Source: Bacillus sp. JCM 19041
Lineage (GTDB): Bacteria; Bacillota; Bacilli; Bacillales; Bacillaceae_D
NCBI GenBank assembly: GCA_001310375.1
Contig: BAXC01000010.1
Span: forward strand, 1 to 63,966
Direction of reading: 5' to 3'
Length of the DNA: 63,966 nt
Under the pieces are notes generated by a model. It saw only the letters and a list, made by a program, of their open reading frames with translations. It ran no database searches and was not told the DNA's origin. This document shows positions 1 through 8,952 of the stretch, in pieces. The position numbers and the translations under genes are program-made. Numbering within the stretch: position 1 is the first letter of the stretch; every line of letters begins with the position of its first letter.

Positions 1-13
1 TTAAAAAAGGTAG

Positions 14-50
14 TCAATTGGTTAGAGGGTGCTTCTCTAACTCCAATTGA
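14..50. repeat. Imperfect inverted repeat (hairpin)
   Basis: TCAATTGG plus TTAGAG (14-27) pair with CTCTAA plus CCAATTGA (35-50), with two unpaired bases at 41-42. It lies at the window edge, just upstream of a stronger terminator hairpin, so it may be the 3' end of a transcript entering from the left. No tRNA or rRNA fold was recognised in it. Confidence 0.5.
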
Positions 51-53
51 CCC

Positions 54-94
54 AAAATACCTCCTGAGATAAAATCTCAGGAGGTATTTTTCTT
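54..94. terminator. Rho-independent terminator, probably bidirectional
   Basis: A perfect 15-17 bp stem (AATACCTCCTGAGAT with ATCTCAGGAGGTATT), a short A-rich loop and a T run at 87-91 on the plus strand. An A run on the left side gives a short U tail in the opposite direction, so it can also end the aldehyde dehydrogenase transcript coming from the right. Confidence 0.85.
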
Positions 95-124
95 CGGTTT
101 AACCCCCGCACGAGGGTTCCGTGT

Positions 125-1553
125 TTAAGATGGCATACCGAGTACAGCTTTTACTTCAAGGTATTCTTCAATACCGAAGTCTCCCCACTCACGACCTATA
201 CCAGACTGTTTGAAACCGCCGAATGGCGCCATAAAGTCTGTCCGTGCATTATTGACGGTAATTTGACCGGCACGGATGTTTGAAGCGACATAGCGTAACT
301 GTTCAGGATCATTACCAACGACGTATCCTGCAAGACCATAAATCGTATCGTTGGCAATTTCTAGCGCATGCTCGATATCATCATAAGTAATGATCGAGAT
401 AACTGGGCCAAAGATTTCTTCTTGAGCAATCACCATGTCGTTTGAAACGTTTGTAAAGACAGTAGGTTTCGCAAAGTATCCTTTGTCTAGACCTTCTGGT
501 TTACCAGTTCCACCCACAAGTACAGTGGCTCCTTCGTCGATTCCTTTTTGAATGTAGGATTGAACTGTATCCCACTGACCTTCAGAAACAAGCGGACCTG
601 CATTGTGGCCATCTTCACGTGGGTTACCCATTGAGAATGAAGGTAGGACTTTTTGAACCGCGTCCTCGAACTCGTCTTTCTTCGTTTTAGGCACAATAAT
701 ACGAGTTGCTGCCGTACACACTTGCCCTGTATTCATAAACATATTGGATACAGCCGTTTTTGCTGCTTTCTCCATATCCGCATCTTCTAACACAACAAGC
801 GGTGATTTACCGCCAAGTTCAAGCGCGACTTTTTTTAATTGTTTTTGAAGCGTTTTGCATGATTTTTTCACCGACACCACCAGAACCAGTGAAGGAGACA
901 AAGTCAATGTCTGGATGTGAGCTAATGCCGTCACCGATCACATCACCTGTTCCGTTCACAAGGTTAAATGCACCTTTTGGAACACCTGCTTCATGGATGA
1001 TATCGGCTAAAATCATTGCTGCATAAGGTGTTTTTTCAGCTGGTTTTAATACAACCGGACTACCGGCGGCAATAGCTCCAGCAATTTTAGTCGATGTTTG
1101 GTTTGTTGGGAAGTTCCATGGCGTAATTAAACCACTAACTCCAATGCTTTCTTTTACGAGCGTGTGACCATCACGGTCCTCTGAAAATGAGAATGTTTTA
1201 AGAGCTTCAGCTGCTTTTTTAAAGTGGGCAAGTCCCATTTTAAAATGAACATGTTCAGAAATAGACAGCGGTGCACCTAATTCATCCGTCATCACATCAA
1301 TCAATTCACTGCTTCGTTTTTTATAACCTTCAACAATGTTCTCTAACCATTCAATTCGTTCTACTCTTGTAGATTTAGAAAAAGTTGGATACGCCGCTTT
1401 CGCTGCAGCCACAGCCTTATCGAGATCTTCCTTTGTACCTGCGCTAATCTTGCCAATCACTTCTTCGGTTGCAGGGTTTATCACTTCAATTGTTTCTGAT
1501 CCAGCGGGTTCGACCCATTCTCCATTAATAAAATGCTTTGTTTGATTACGCAC
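125..1553 (-). CDS. NAD(P)-dependent aldehyde dehydrogenase (one frameshift)
   Basis: Oxidises an aldehyde to the carboxylate with NAD(P) in the cytoplasm; the substrate cannot be read from sequence. It shows the family cofactor motif TPWNFP, the glutamate motif VALELGGKSP and the nucleophile region NTGQVCTAAT, and a C-terminal FGGFKQSGIGRE motif. The start is GTG at 1553, chosen because AAAAGGAG lies about 8 nt upstream. The frame breaks in a T7 run at 830-836 (plus coordinates): removing one base joins TIKK directly to VALELGG and yields about 475 residues, the normal family length. This is the only insertion among the window's frameshifts. A cre-like palindrome lies about 90 bp upstream, so carbon catabolite control is plausible but not shown. 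It is divergent from the amidohydrolase operon. Confidence 0.9.
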
Positions 1554-1643
1554 GAAGATCGCTCCTTTTAATACTATCTATTGAGTAAGTTGTTCATCAT
1601 TGCTTACATGGTTTGTGTACCCGTCTACTAAAAACTAAAACAA

Positions 1644-1657
1644 CGTAAGCGCTTACT
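1644..1657. promoter_or_regulatory. cre-like palindrome (candidate CcpA site)
   Basis: The perfect palindrome GTAAGCGCTTAC at 1645-1656 sits in the 219-bp divergent region between the aldehyde dehydrogenase and the amidohydrolase operon. It fits the CcpA consensus TGWAANCGNTNWCA at 12 of 14 positions (outer T and A differ). That both flanking units are carbon-catabolic supports the reading; the effect on each promoter is unknown. Confidence 0.55.
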
Positions 1658-1719
1658 TACATTTTTGCGTAGCTTACGGGAAAAGTCAAACGATTATATA
1701 CACAAATGAATCAATTCAG

Positions 1720-1775
1720 TATAATAAAAAAGAATGAAACATTATAATGTTTGTGCTGGAGAGGAGGGTCTGGTG
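1720..1775 (+). promoter_or_regulatory. -10 box and Shine-Dalgarno that set a GTG start
   Basis: TATAAT at 1720-1725 is a perfect -10 box without a clear -35, which fits an activated or repressed promoter. GAGGAGGG at 1761-1768 lies 4 nt before GTG 1773. An upstream in-frame ATG at 1734 has no ribosome binding site and lies only 9 nt after the -10 box, so GTG 1773 is preferred. Confidence 0.5.
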
Positions 1776-2864
1776 CGGCAAGTAATTCGCAATGCCAAGT
1801 TTGTTAGCGGTCAGAGGCGGGACATTGTTGTTGAGCAAGGCGAGATTGTGGAAGTTTCAACTGAATACCAGGGTGAAGGGCAGACAATTACGATTCCGGA
1901 AAATGCCTATGTATCAGCTGGATGGATCGACTTGCATACCCATGCCTTCCCGAAATATCGACCATACGGGGCAGAAGCAGATGAGATTGGATGGAATACA
2001 GGCGTAACGACTGTTGTTGATGCAGGAACAGTGGGTGCAAATGATATAGGGGAATTTCATGCGTATGCGCAAAAAAGGAAGTCGCGCGTGCTTTCTTTTT
2101 GAATATTTCGAGAGTGGGGTTATCCAAGCTTGATGACTTAGTCATTTAGACGACGTTTCTCTAGACGCAGCATGTGATGCAGTCAGGCGGCATCCAACAT
2201 TCATTGTTGGTCTTAAGGCAAGAATGAGCGCTAGTGTGATTGGAGAAAACGGCTTAAAACCACTACTGCTCGCTAAAAGGCTGCAAAGAAATGTCAATAA
2301 ACCTTTAATGGTTCATATCGGAAGTGCTCCACCACAAGTAAGTGACATTCTTCGCCATCTAGATCAGGGGGATATTGTGACCCATTGCTTTAATGGCAAA
2401 AGCAACAATCTTTTTGATCAGAAAGGAAAGCCGTTGTCTGCTTTGCTTGATGCACGTAGTCGTGGTGTCTTGCTTGATATTGGTCATGGTACAGCGAGTT
2501 TCTCGTTTGCAGCAGCTGAATGTGCAAAGAAGGCGGGCGTTGCTTTTGACACGGTTAGTACAGATTTATATGAAGGAAATAAAAGAAATGGGCCTGTTTA
2601 TGATATGGCAACAACGTTAACGAAATTTCTGGCTTTAGGCGCGACGCTTGAAACGTGCATTCAATCGGTTACTGAAAAGGCAGCAGCAGCAATTGGTCGT
2701 AAAGACTCGGTGTTATACGGACTGGGGCGAAGGCAGAGTTTACCATTTTTGAACTTGAGGAGAAAGAGCAAGAGCTAGTCGATTCTCATGGAAACAAGCG
2801 CTATAGCAAACAGCGGATTAAACCAATCGGTGTTTATTTAGGAGGGGCTTATCATGAGCTTTAA
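1773..2864 (+). CDS. Amidohydrolase of the EF_0837/AHA_3915 type (three frameshifts)
   Basis: A metal-dependent amidohydrolase-superfamily enzyme, cytoplasmic, first gene of the dga-like operon. Metal-ligand motifs are visible in order: IDLHTHAF near the N-terminus, VHIGSAP, VTHCFNG and STDLY. The gene reads through only if three missing bases are restored: in T5 at 2096-2100, at about 2143-2147, and in G4 at 2724-2727. The restored protein has about 364 residues and ends at TAA 2862-2864, overlapping the next gene by 11 bp. Family members were long called dihydroorotase or adenine deaminase by similarity; their position next to DgaE/DgaF homologues suggests removal of an acyl group from an amino-sugar acid or related compound, which is inference. 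Three independent single-base losses in such a gene, with all motifs intact, point to sequence error. Confidence 0.85.
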
Positions 2865-3951
2865 ATACGGGCTAAAGAAAACGATTAATGCGAGTGGACG
2901 GATGACGATTCTTGGTGTATCGACTCTTTCTGAAGCGGTTTTAGAAGGAATCTCGTTTGGAGGAAGTCATTATTTTGAAATGGATGATCTGTACAAAAGG
3001 TCCGGAGAAATTGTAGCGAACCATTGCGAAACGGAAAGCGCAATGATAACAAACTCTGCTTCTGCGGCCGTCACACTAGCTGTGGCTGGACTTATTACAA
3101 AAGATGATTCTTATGCAGTCGAACATCTGCATAAAGAAGCACCAAAACGCGCGAATGAGATCATCTTAATGAAAGGACATAATGTCGATTACGGTGCGCC
3201 GATTGAGACAATGGTTCGCCTCGGAGGCGGTGTGGTAAAAGAAGTTGGTTATGCGAATGGATGCAAAGTAGACCAAATTCTACATGCGATTTCAAATGAG
3301 ACTGTGGGCGTTTTATACGTGCAGTCACATCACTGTGTGCAAAAGAATATGCCAACACTTGAAACCGTTTATCGCGTCTGCCGGGAGAAAAACATTCCTC
3401 TAGTTGTTGATGCAGCGGCAGAAGAAGGGTTGATCGGTTTTACAGACAAGAGCGACCTTGTTATTTTCAGTGGATCAAAAGCGATTGAAGGACCATCATC
3501 TGGCATTCTAGCGGGAAAGCAGAACTTAATTAGTTATGCAGTAGCGCACCGCGCATATATTGGACGGGCGATGAAAGTAGGCAAAGAAACCGTTTTTGGT
3601 TTGCTTGCAGCTCTTGATGAATACGGCAACAAGACAATCAGTTTGGCGAAACAAAAGGATGTGCTAAAACACTTTGATCCACTCAACCGTTTGGACGGAG
3701 TGAAAGTAGAACATACATATGATCCAGCGGGTCGAGAAATTGTGAGGGCACGGGTTCACATCGACGGTGGTCAAGCAAAGATGAGTGCAGTTCAACTTGT
3801 AGATGCATTCAAAAAAGGAAATACCCCTATCTACACTCGTGATTACCATGCGAATGAAGGTCATTTTGATTTAGATCCGAGACCGTTATTAAAGGGAGAT
3901 GCAGAGTTAATTGTGCAGCGATTTAATGAATTGTGGGAGGGAAATAAATGA
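2854..3951 (+). CDS. dgaE: DgaE-like PLP-dependent D-glucosaminate-6-phosphate ammonia-lyase
   Basis: 365 residues, a SelA-like fold-type I PLP enzyme. In Salmonella the homologue DgaE converts D-glucosaminate-6-phosphate to 2-keto-3-deoxygluconate-6-phosphate (KDGP) plus ammonia. The PLP lysine is probably K209 in IFSGSKAIEGPSSG, and D186 in LVVDAAAEEG would contact the pyridine nitrogen. The start ATG 2854 has GGAGGGG 6-8 nt upstream and overlaps the end of the amidohydrolase; its own stop overlaps the aldolase start by 4 bp (ATGA), so the three are translationally coupled. It is too short and lacks the context for real selenocysteine synthase. Family assignment is firm; the exact substrate is inferred, because no glucosaminate PTS lies in the window. 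Confidence 0.85.
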   Translation: MSFKYGLKKTINASGRMTILGVSTLSEAVLEGISFGGSHYFEMDDLYKRSGEIVANHCETESAMITNSASAAVTLAVAGLITKDDSYAVEHLHKEAPKRANEIILMKGHNVDYGAPIETMVRLGGGVVKEVGYANGCKVDQILHAISNETVGVLYVQSHHCVQKNMPTLETVYRVCREKNIPLVVDAAAEEGLIGFTDKSDLVIFSGSKAIEGPSSGILAGKQNLISYAVAHRAYIGRAMKVGKETVFGLLAALDEYGNKTISLAKQKDVLKHFDPLNRLDGVKVEHTYDPAGREIVRARVHIDGGQAKMSAVQLVDAFKKGNTPIYTRDYHANEGHFDLDPRPLLKGDAELIVQRFNELWEGNK

Positions 3952-4685
3952 GCCATTTTTATAAAGACCGAGTGAGTTTAAATATCCTTGCAAGCTCAAT
4001 TGAAAATGCGAAAGAATGTTATGAAGCAGCTGAAGGGAATGCCTTCATTGGCGTTTTATCAAAAGATTTTGGGACAGTTGAAGAGGCTGTAAAAGGGATG
4101 GCTGCGTATGGAGAAGAAATTGATCATTGTGTTTCAGTGGGGTTAGGAGCGGGTGATCCGAATCAGTCGAAGATGGTTGGAGACATTGTTCGAACGTACA
4201 CACCAAAACATATTAATCAAGTCTTTACAGGAGTTGGTTATACACGGGCAGCAGTTAATAATAATGAAACGATCATTAACTGCCTTGTGTCCCCGACAGG
4301 AAAGCCTGGTTTTGTGACGATCTCAACAGGTCCGTTAAGTTCACAAGAGAAAAAAGCAATTGTGCCAATTGATACGGCCATTGCAATGATGAAAGATATG
4401 GGCGCAAACTCGGTTAAATTTTTCCCGATGGGTGGGCTCAAAACGCGGGATGAGTACATCGCAGTAGCAGAAGCGTGCGCGAGTCAGTCATTCTGGCTTG
4501 AACCAACAGGGGGAATTGACTTAAATAATGTTGAAGAAATTGTCGAGATTGCCCTCGACGCTGGTGTAGAAAAAACGATTCCCCATGTTTATTCTGCGAT
4601 AATCGATCAGTCGACTAAGCGGACAAAAGTCGCCGATGTCGCCGAATTGTACAGTAAAATAAAAGCTCTTGTTAATCGTAAATGA
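3948..4685 (+). CDS. dgaF: DgaF-like KDGP aldolase
   Basis: 245 residues of the EF_0839/AHA_3917 family, to which Salmonella DgaF belongs: cleavage of 2-keto-3-deoxy-6-phosphogluconate to pyruvate and glyceraldehyde-3-phosphate. The motif SVKFFPMGG contains the likely Schiff-base lysine of a class I aldolase. GGGAGGG precedes ATG 3948, which overlaps the upstream stop by 4 bp. It is the last gene of the plus operon; no strong terminator follows, and the convergent 51-residue gene begins its stop only 17 bp away. The kinase at 5763-6761 would supply the same KDGP intermediate from 2-keto-3-deoxygluconate, so both branches meet here. Confidence 0.85.
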   Translation: MSHFYKDRVSLNILASSIENAKECYEAAEGNAFIGVLSKDFGTVEEAVKGMAAYGEEIDHCVSVGLGAGDPNQSKMVGDIVRTYTPKHINQVFTGVGYTRAAVNNNETIINCLVSPTGKPGFVTISTGPLSSQEKKAIVPIDTAIAMMKDMGANSVKFFPMGGLKTRDEYIAVAEACASQSFWLEPTGGIDLNNVEEIVEIALDAGVEKTIPHVYSAIIDQSTKRTKVADVAELYSKIKALVNRK

Positions 4686-4702
4686 TGAAAATGGTTTAGG
4701 AA

Positions 4703-4858
4703 TCAGCGCGCATTATCTTTATCGGTTCCTTGCAAACCTTTGCGCAATAAAGCATAGACTGCACCCGAAAATGTGCTGATATTTTGGTTTTTCCGATACA
4801 TTTCAATTCGTTGAACTAAATCGGTTGGAAACTTTATAAGTTTTGGAATACGTTTCAT
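4703..4858 (-). CDS. Small ribbon-helix-helix-like protein
   Basis: 51 residues: an initial basic strand (MKRIPKLIKFP), a helix around DLVQRIEMYRK and a second helix around FSGAVYALLRKGL, the layout of MetJ/Arc-type DNA-binding subunits. The start at 4858 is preferred to an in-frame ATG at 4897 because AGAAGGGA lies 5-8 nt before it. It could be a regulator of the surrounding catabolic genes, or an orphan antitoxin-type subunit; no toxin gene is adjacent. Function is inferred from fold pattern only. Confidence 0.55.
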   Translation of the reverse strand: MKRIPKLIKFPTDLVQRIEMYRKNQNISTFSGAVYALLRKGLQGTDKDNAR

Positions 4859-5009
4859 GCGAATCCCTTCTTTTGTTAAATTGAAACGAACTTGCATCGC
4901 TATTTGGACTATTAACGATGAACAATGTCCTTGAAGTCTTTTTCAATGTGAATCATACTCCCGAACTCATCGTCTGTCAACAGTTGGAATGAAAGGAGGT
5001 AAAGACGTA

Positions 5010-5072
5010 ATGAGAGCGGTAAAAAAGAAGCTTTATGTCTTTTCTCATTACACATTGAAATTGATCACATAG
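5010..5072 (+). CDS. Possible 20-residue basic peptide, antisense to gntR 3' end
   Basis: AAAGGAGGT at 4992-5000 is a perfect match to the anti-Shine-Dalgarno, 9 nt before ATG 5010. The frame encodes a short basic peptide starting MRAVKKKLYV and stops at TAG 5070-5072, overlapping the last 25 bp of the GntR gene on the other strand. GTAATGAGA (5007-5015) and TCTCATTAC (5042-5050) form a stem over the start codon. The region may instead be only the gntR terminator, with a chance ribosome site. No family recognised. Confidence 0.25.
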   Translation: MRAVKKKLYVFSHYTLKLIT

Positions 5073-5757
5073 CTGTGCATGTTTGTTTCGTAGTAAGCAA
5101 TTGAGTATTCAATTAAAGAGCCATCTGTGTCATACGCATACCTTGAGCGTAAAAGCAGCGGCACTTGTTCGATTTGCAACTCGGTACTGACATTTACAGG
5201 TGGTGTCGCTACTTGGAACTCATCGCTAAAACGGTCAAATTGTATTCCCATTTGATTAAGTACATCATAAAGTGATGTTTCATAGAGTACTGGATCTGTC
5301 GGAACAACAATATGACTCGGAATATAATGTGTCATATGAATATAGGGTTGCTTGTCTAAATAATAGATTCGCTCAATTCGAGTAAAAGAAGGATTGGTCG
5401 AGTCTATTTGCATAAAAGCAGGTGGTACTTGATTTGTAGAGAGGGAGAGAACGTTTTTAACGAGCGTCTTCCCCTCCTTCATGAGATGATTTGTAAAACT
5501 TTGCCCCGTAGACATCGTTATAACGGCTGCATTATCAAGCACAATTGTGCCAATCCCACTTCGCTTTTCCACATAGCCTTCACTTGTTAGTTGTTCCATT
5601 GCTTTACGTACGGTAATTTTGCTGACTCCAACTCCCGCTCAAGCTCAGGTTCTGGAGGCATTAATGATTGAACTGGATACTCTTGGTTGACAATACGCGC
5701 TTTTAATATCGATTTTATTTGTATGTAAAGTGGACCGTTTTTTCGAGATAATGTCAT
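5048..5757 (-). CDS. GntR/HutC-family transcriptional regulator (one frameshift)
   Basis: About 236 residues once a base is restored at 5628-5629: an N-terminal winged helix (EPELEREL then SKITVRKAMEQL) and a C-terminal UTRA ligand-binding domain. UTRA regulators of this class usually repress sugar or amino-sugar genes until a phosphorylated metabolite binds. ATG 5757 has GAAAGG upstream and lies 5 bp after the kinase stop, so the two are one operon. It is the probable regulator of the amidohydrolase-dgaE-dgaF operon and of its own unit; no operator could be defined with confidence. Confidence 0.85.
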
Positions 5758-5762
5758 GTTTA

Positions 5763-6761
5763 TTACCTTTCTATGTCAATCGTCTGTTCCGTAAACCGCT
5801 TGATGTCAGCAAGACTAGATACAGGTGAATCCCCTACGGTAGTATGGGCAAGCACTCCGGCTGCTGTAGCAAAATCAATTAAGTTATTCGGTTCCACTTT
5901 TGTATGTAACCCGTGGAGAATGCCACTTACAAAGCCGTCGCCTCCGCCAATCCGGTCAAGCACATGAAGGTTATGCACATGTGAATAAGTGACGGTACCT
6001 TCTCGTACAATAAAGCCTTTAAGCGTTTGTGCTGAAATAGAAGTAGTGTCTCGAATTGTCCCAGCAATCGTTTGTATCTTATACGCATCGGCTACCTGGG
6101 GAAGTAGGTCTTCAATTTGTTTTTCTTTCTCTGTTTGGGTGGTCGGTAGCTCAAGTATAAATCGTGCATCTTTTTCTGTCATAAAACAAATGTCCGCAAG
6201 ATGAAGCATCTCTTCGTAACTAGACTTTGCATGGGTTGAGTCATCCCCCCATAATTTAGGACGGTAGTTGCAATCAAACGAAATGGTTAGCCCTTGTGCC
6301 TTTGCTTTTTTAGCAACTGCAAGCGTTAGTTGCCTCGTATGAGAGGAGACAGCTAGGCTAATACCACAAAAGTGAATGACGCTCGATTTTTGAAGGTTCG
6401 CAAAATCGTATTCCTCACACTCTGATGTACAAAATGAACTATTGCTGCGGTCCGTATATGTTACTGCAGAAGCTCTCCCGCCAAAGCCCCGTTCAAGAAA
6501 ATAAAGCCCAAGTGTATCACCGCCGCGGACAATGTGACTTGTTTCAATACCAAGTGATTGAAGATGTGCGAGCGCCGCAATACCGATTGAGTTCGTTGGG
6601 AGTTTAGTCACTAGTGCAGTGCGATGTCCAAAGTGGCTTAATCCGCTTAATATATTCACTCCAGTCCCAGAGTAAGACACGAGAAGTTCTGATGCCTGTT
6701 GTAGTTTTTGAAAATGGGGTGCTTCTAACCGCATCATCACTTCGCCAAATGCATAAATCAT
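5763..6761 (-). CDS. kdgK: 2-keto-3-deoxygluconate kinase (PfkB family)
   Basis: 332 residues. PfkB-family sugar kinase: N-terminal FGEVMMRLEAP substrate region, a beta-clasp segment, and the C-terminal catalytic signature RIGGGDGFVSG, whose GGGD form is typical of KDG kinases and contains the base aspartate. The product KDGP is the substrate of the DgaF-like aldolase, giving a complete route to pyruvate and glyceraldehyde-3-phosphate. The start ATG 6761 is set by GGAGGAGG 7 nt upstream; an open frame continues another 57 codons upstream but has no family resemblance. Fructokinase is the main alternative reading. Confidence 0.8.
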   Translation of the reverse strand: MIYAFGEVMMRLEAPHFQKLQQASELLVSYSGTGVNILSGLSHFGHRTALVTKLPTNSIGIAALAHLQSLGIETSHIVRGGDTLGLYFLERGFGGRASAVTYTDRSNSSFCTSECEEYDFANLQKSSVIHFCGISLAVSSHTRQLTLAVAKKAKAQGLTISFDCNYRPKLWGDDSTHAKSSYEEMLHLADICFMTEKDARFILELPTTQTEKEKQIEDLLPQVADAYKIQTIAGTIRDTTSISAQTLKGFIVREGTVTYSHVHNLHVLDRIGGGDGFVSGILHGLHTKVEPNNLIDFATAAGVLAHTTVGDSPVSSLADIKRFTEQTIDIER

Positions 6762-7033
6762 TGGTGTTCCTCCTCCATTTATGTAACGGCTGTATCGTTT
6801 TTTCAAAACAAAAATTAACCGTCCGTTTCTCGGAACGCGTACGGTGAGGAGTGGTGGTACTGCTTCTAATTGCCCGGCTTTTAAAATCAACACTCCTATA
6901 CTTGTTTTCCCTAAGTAACCATTATTCGACAAATGGTATTGTAATTCCTTTTAGAAAGGTTGGACTAAAGTAGGTCAGAGGTGAAACAGAGAGGGGTATG
7001 TTGTTTTTGATGGTAAATGAACCCAAATGATGC

Positions 7034-7062
7034 TTGACGGATGATAAGCCCTTGCTTATTCT
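7034..7062 (+). promoter_or_regulatory. Sigma-A-type promoter for the MFS gene
   Basis: TTGACG (7034-7039), a 17-bp spacer and TATTCT (7057-7062), 55 bp before ATG 7118. The remainder of the 356-bp gap 6762-7117 holds the upstream open frame of the kinase and no other recognised feature. Confidence 0.6.
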
Positions 7063-7117
7063 GTTTGAATAGACAGAAAGATCTTATGATGGATGATCTA
7101 TCTAGGGAGAGAAGACG

Positions 7118-8274
7118 ATGAGGACATTTTACTTGCTGCTAGCTTTGTTTCTGGCAGCACTCAATTTGCGCCCGGCAATTACATCAGTGTCGCCGTTGCT
7201 CGAATCCATTCAAGCTTCTCTTGGAATGAGCGGGATGACCGCTAGCTTGTTGACGACGTTGCCTGTTCTATGTATGGGTGTTTTTGCTCCGTTTGCGGCG
7301 ACTATCAGCAAACGGTTTGGTTTAGAGAGAGCGATCTTCTTATCGCTTGTTTTAATTACGGTTGCGACATTTATGAGAGGTACGATTAGTTCGGCGATTC
7401 TATTAATTGCTACCGCTTTTTTAGCGGGAGTGGGAATTGGTATTGCTGGTCCGCTACTATCAGGTTTTATTAAACAGTACTTCCCAGGTCGACCAGGACT
7501 TGTGAGCATTTATTCGGCTGCGCTTGTTGTTGGAGCTGGTATTGCGGCTGGTGTATCTGTTCCGATTTACGAGGCTGCTAGCTTTAATTGGAGAACCTCT
7601 TTAGCCGTATGGGGCCTGCTTGGTGCAGCCGCTGTTTTTGTGTGGGTGAAGTTGGCTTTTAACAAACACACGTATGTGAAGGAAGCGAAGGCAGCCCTAC
7701 CAATTCGGAATAAAAGAGCCCTTCTTATGACGTTGTTTTTTGGATTGATGGCAACTGTATTTTATACAACAACTGCTTGGGCAGGCCCGATTGTGATTAG
7801 TATGGGATACTCAACGGCTGTTGCTGGGACGATGGTTACCGTTTTCCAATTAATTCAAATTCCCGTTTCACTCACTTTACCTAGCTTTGTCGCAAAGTAT
7901 GGTTACTTAACGGCTTCACTCGTCATTTGTAGCTTGTTTGAGCTAACGGGCTTGCTCATTCTCTTGTTTGGAGGTCACCCTCTTGCAGGTATGGTGTTTA
8001 TTGGTATGGGTGCAGGAGGTTTGTTCCCACTAGCCATTATGCTACCAATTGTCGAGACGAGAACAGCCGATGAAGCAAGCTCCTTATCCGCGTTAAACCA
8101 AGGGGGCGGATATGTACTAGCGGCTTTAGGTCCCCTTTTAGTAGGGGGATGTACGATTATTTTAATAGCTTTACGCCTGCACTACTATTCATGGGTGGAC
8201 TTGTTGTTTGTATGATCCTTGTCCAATTGGCACTTGGAAAAAGTAAGCTAGATGAACGTGTAAAAGAAGGCTAG
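7118..8274 (+). CDS. MFS transporter, CynX/NimT type (one frameshift)
   Basis: About 385 residues with twelve predicted membrane segments. The beginning LNLRPAITSVSPLL is the hallmark of the CynX/NimT/YycB branch (cyanate, 2-nitroimidazole and related permeases). The frame breaks in G5 at 8144-8148; with one G added it continues to TAG 8272-8274 through a last hydrophobic segment and a charged tail ending KLDERVKEG. The start has GGGAGAGAAG upstream. Substrate unknown; it follows the sugar-acid locus but on its own promoter, so a link is not assumed. Confidence 0.85.
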
Positions 8275-8311
8275 TAAAACGTGGAAGGAATAATAATAAA
8301 GGGGGACAGAG

Positions 8312-8749
8312 ATGTTTATTGTTAATGTAGAAGCGGCTATTTATAACGAAGGAAACAAATGGCTTGTCATTAAACGAAGTGAGAAAGAAGAACATGCCCC
8401 AGGTGAGCTTTCATTAGTTGGTGGAAAAGTTGATGCAACTAGCGGATACGCCATCGATGTGCTTGAGAAAACAGTTATTCGTGAAGTGTGGGAAGAAGTT
8501 GGCATTCGTTTGCAGGATCAAATTGATTATGTGTATAGCTCGTTTTTTACGGCAAATGATGGCGTGCAAGTAGTGGATATCGTCTTTTTATGTGAGCACG
8601 CATCTGGACAAGCGATTGCCAAAAGCAAAGAAGAAGTTGACGAGGTGAAATGGCTTGCGTCTGAATACATTTTAAGTGACGTGAAAGCTCCTGACTACTT
8701 GAAAGAGCATATACGCCGTGCAGATAAAGCAAGAGAATCTCGAAAATAA
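8312..8749 (+). CDS. Nudix hydrolase
   Basis: 145 residues. The Nudix helix is recognisable in GGKVDA...VIREVWEEVGI, with the REVWEEVG part exact. The segment between the initial glycines and the REVxEE helix is a few residues longer than in the classical box, with aspartate where the first glutamate is usual. Hydrolyses a nucleoside-diphosphate-linked substrate of unknown identity. AAAGGGGGA precedes ATG 8312; it starts 37 bp after the MFS gene and may share its transcript. Confidence 0.8.
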   Translation: MFIVNVEAAIYNEGNKWLVIKRSEKEEHAPGELSLVGGKVDATSGYAIDVLEKTVIREVWEEVGIRLQDQIDYVYSSFFTANDGVQVVDIVFLCEHASGQAIAKSKEEVDEVKWLASEYILSDVKAPDYLKEHIRRADKARESRK

Positions 8750-8834
8750 GTGGTATCTTGAGATGGGATTTTAGGAAGAGTTGACCGTCATGAACGAATA
8801 CCTTATAGCGTTATACATATCATTACGAAATGGT

Positions 8835-8864
8835 CAATCCAGCACAGAGCTGGATTGGCTTTTA
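8835..8864 (+). terminator. Rho-independent terminator
   Basis: CAATCCAGC (8835-8843) pairs with GCTGGATTG (8849-8857), followed by GCTTTT. It ends the MFS-Nudix unit about 90 bp after the Nudix stop. Confidence 0.7.
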
Positions 8865-8952
8865 AGCATTAAACACCTTTCATTGAATCCCTTATGAATT
8901 CGTATTTATTTCACATTTAAGTGCTATACTGTTCGGGTAAAGGGGGACCGAC

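Noticed and set aside
14-50. tRNA-like hairpin at the left edge
   Set aside because: Only one stem is present; no anticodon or T arm follows, and the next structure is a terminator.
2854-3951. Selenocysteine synthase SelA
   Set aside because: The protein is of the shorter SelA-like PLP family next to an aldolase and amidohydrolase, with no selB or selC nearby; DgaE-like lyase fits better.
6762-6932. A 57-codon N-terminal extension of the KDG kinase
   Set aside because: GGAGGAGG sits directly before ATG 6761, where PfkB homology begins, and the extension resembles no kinase.
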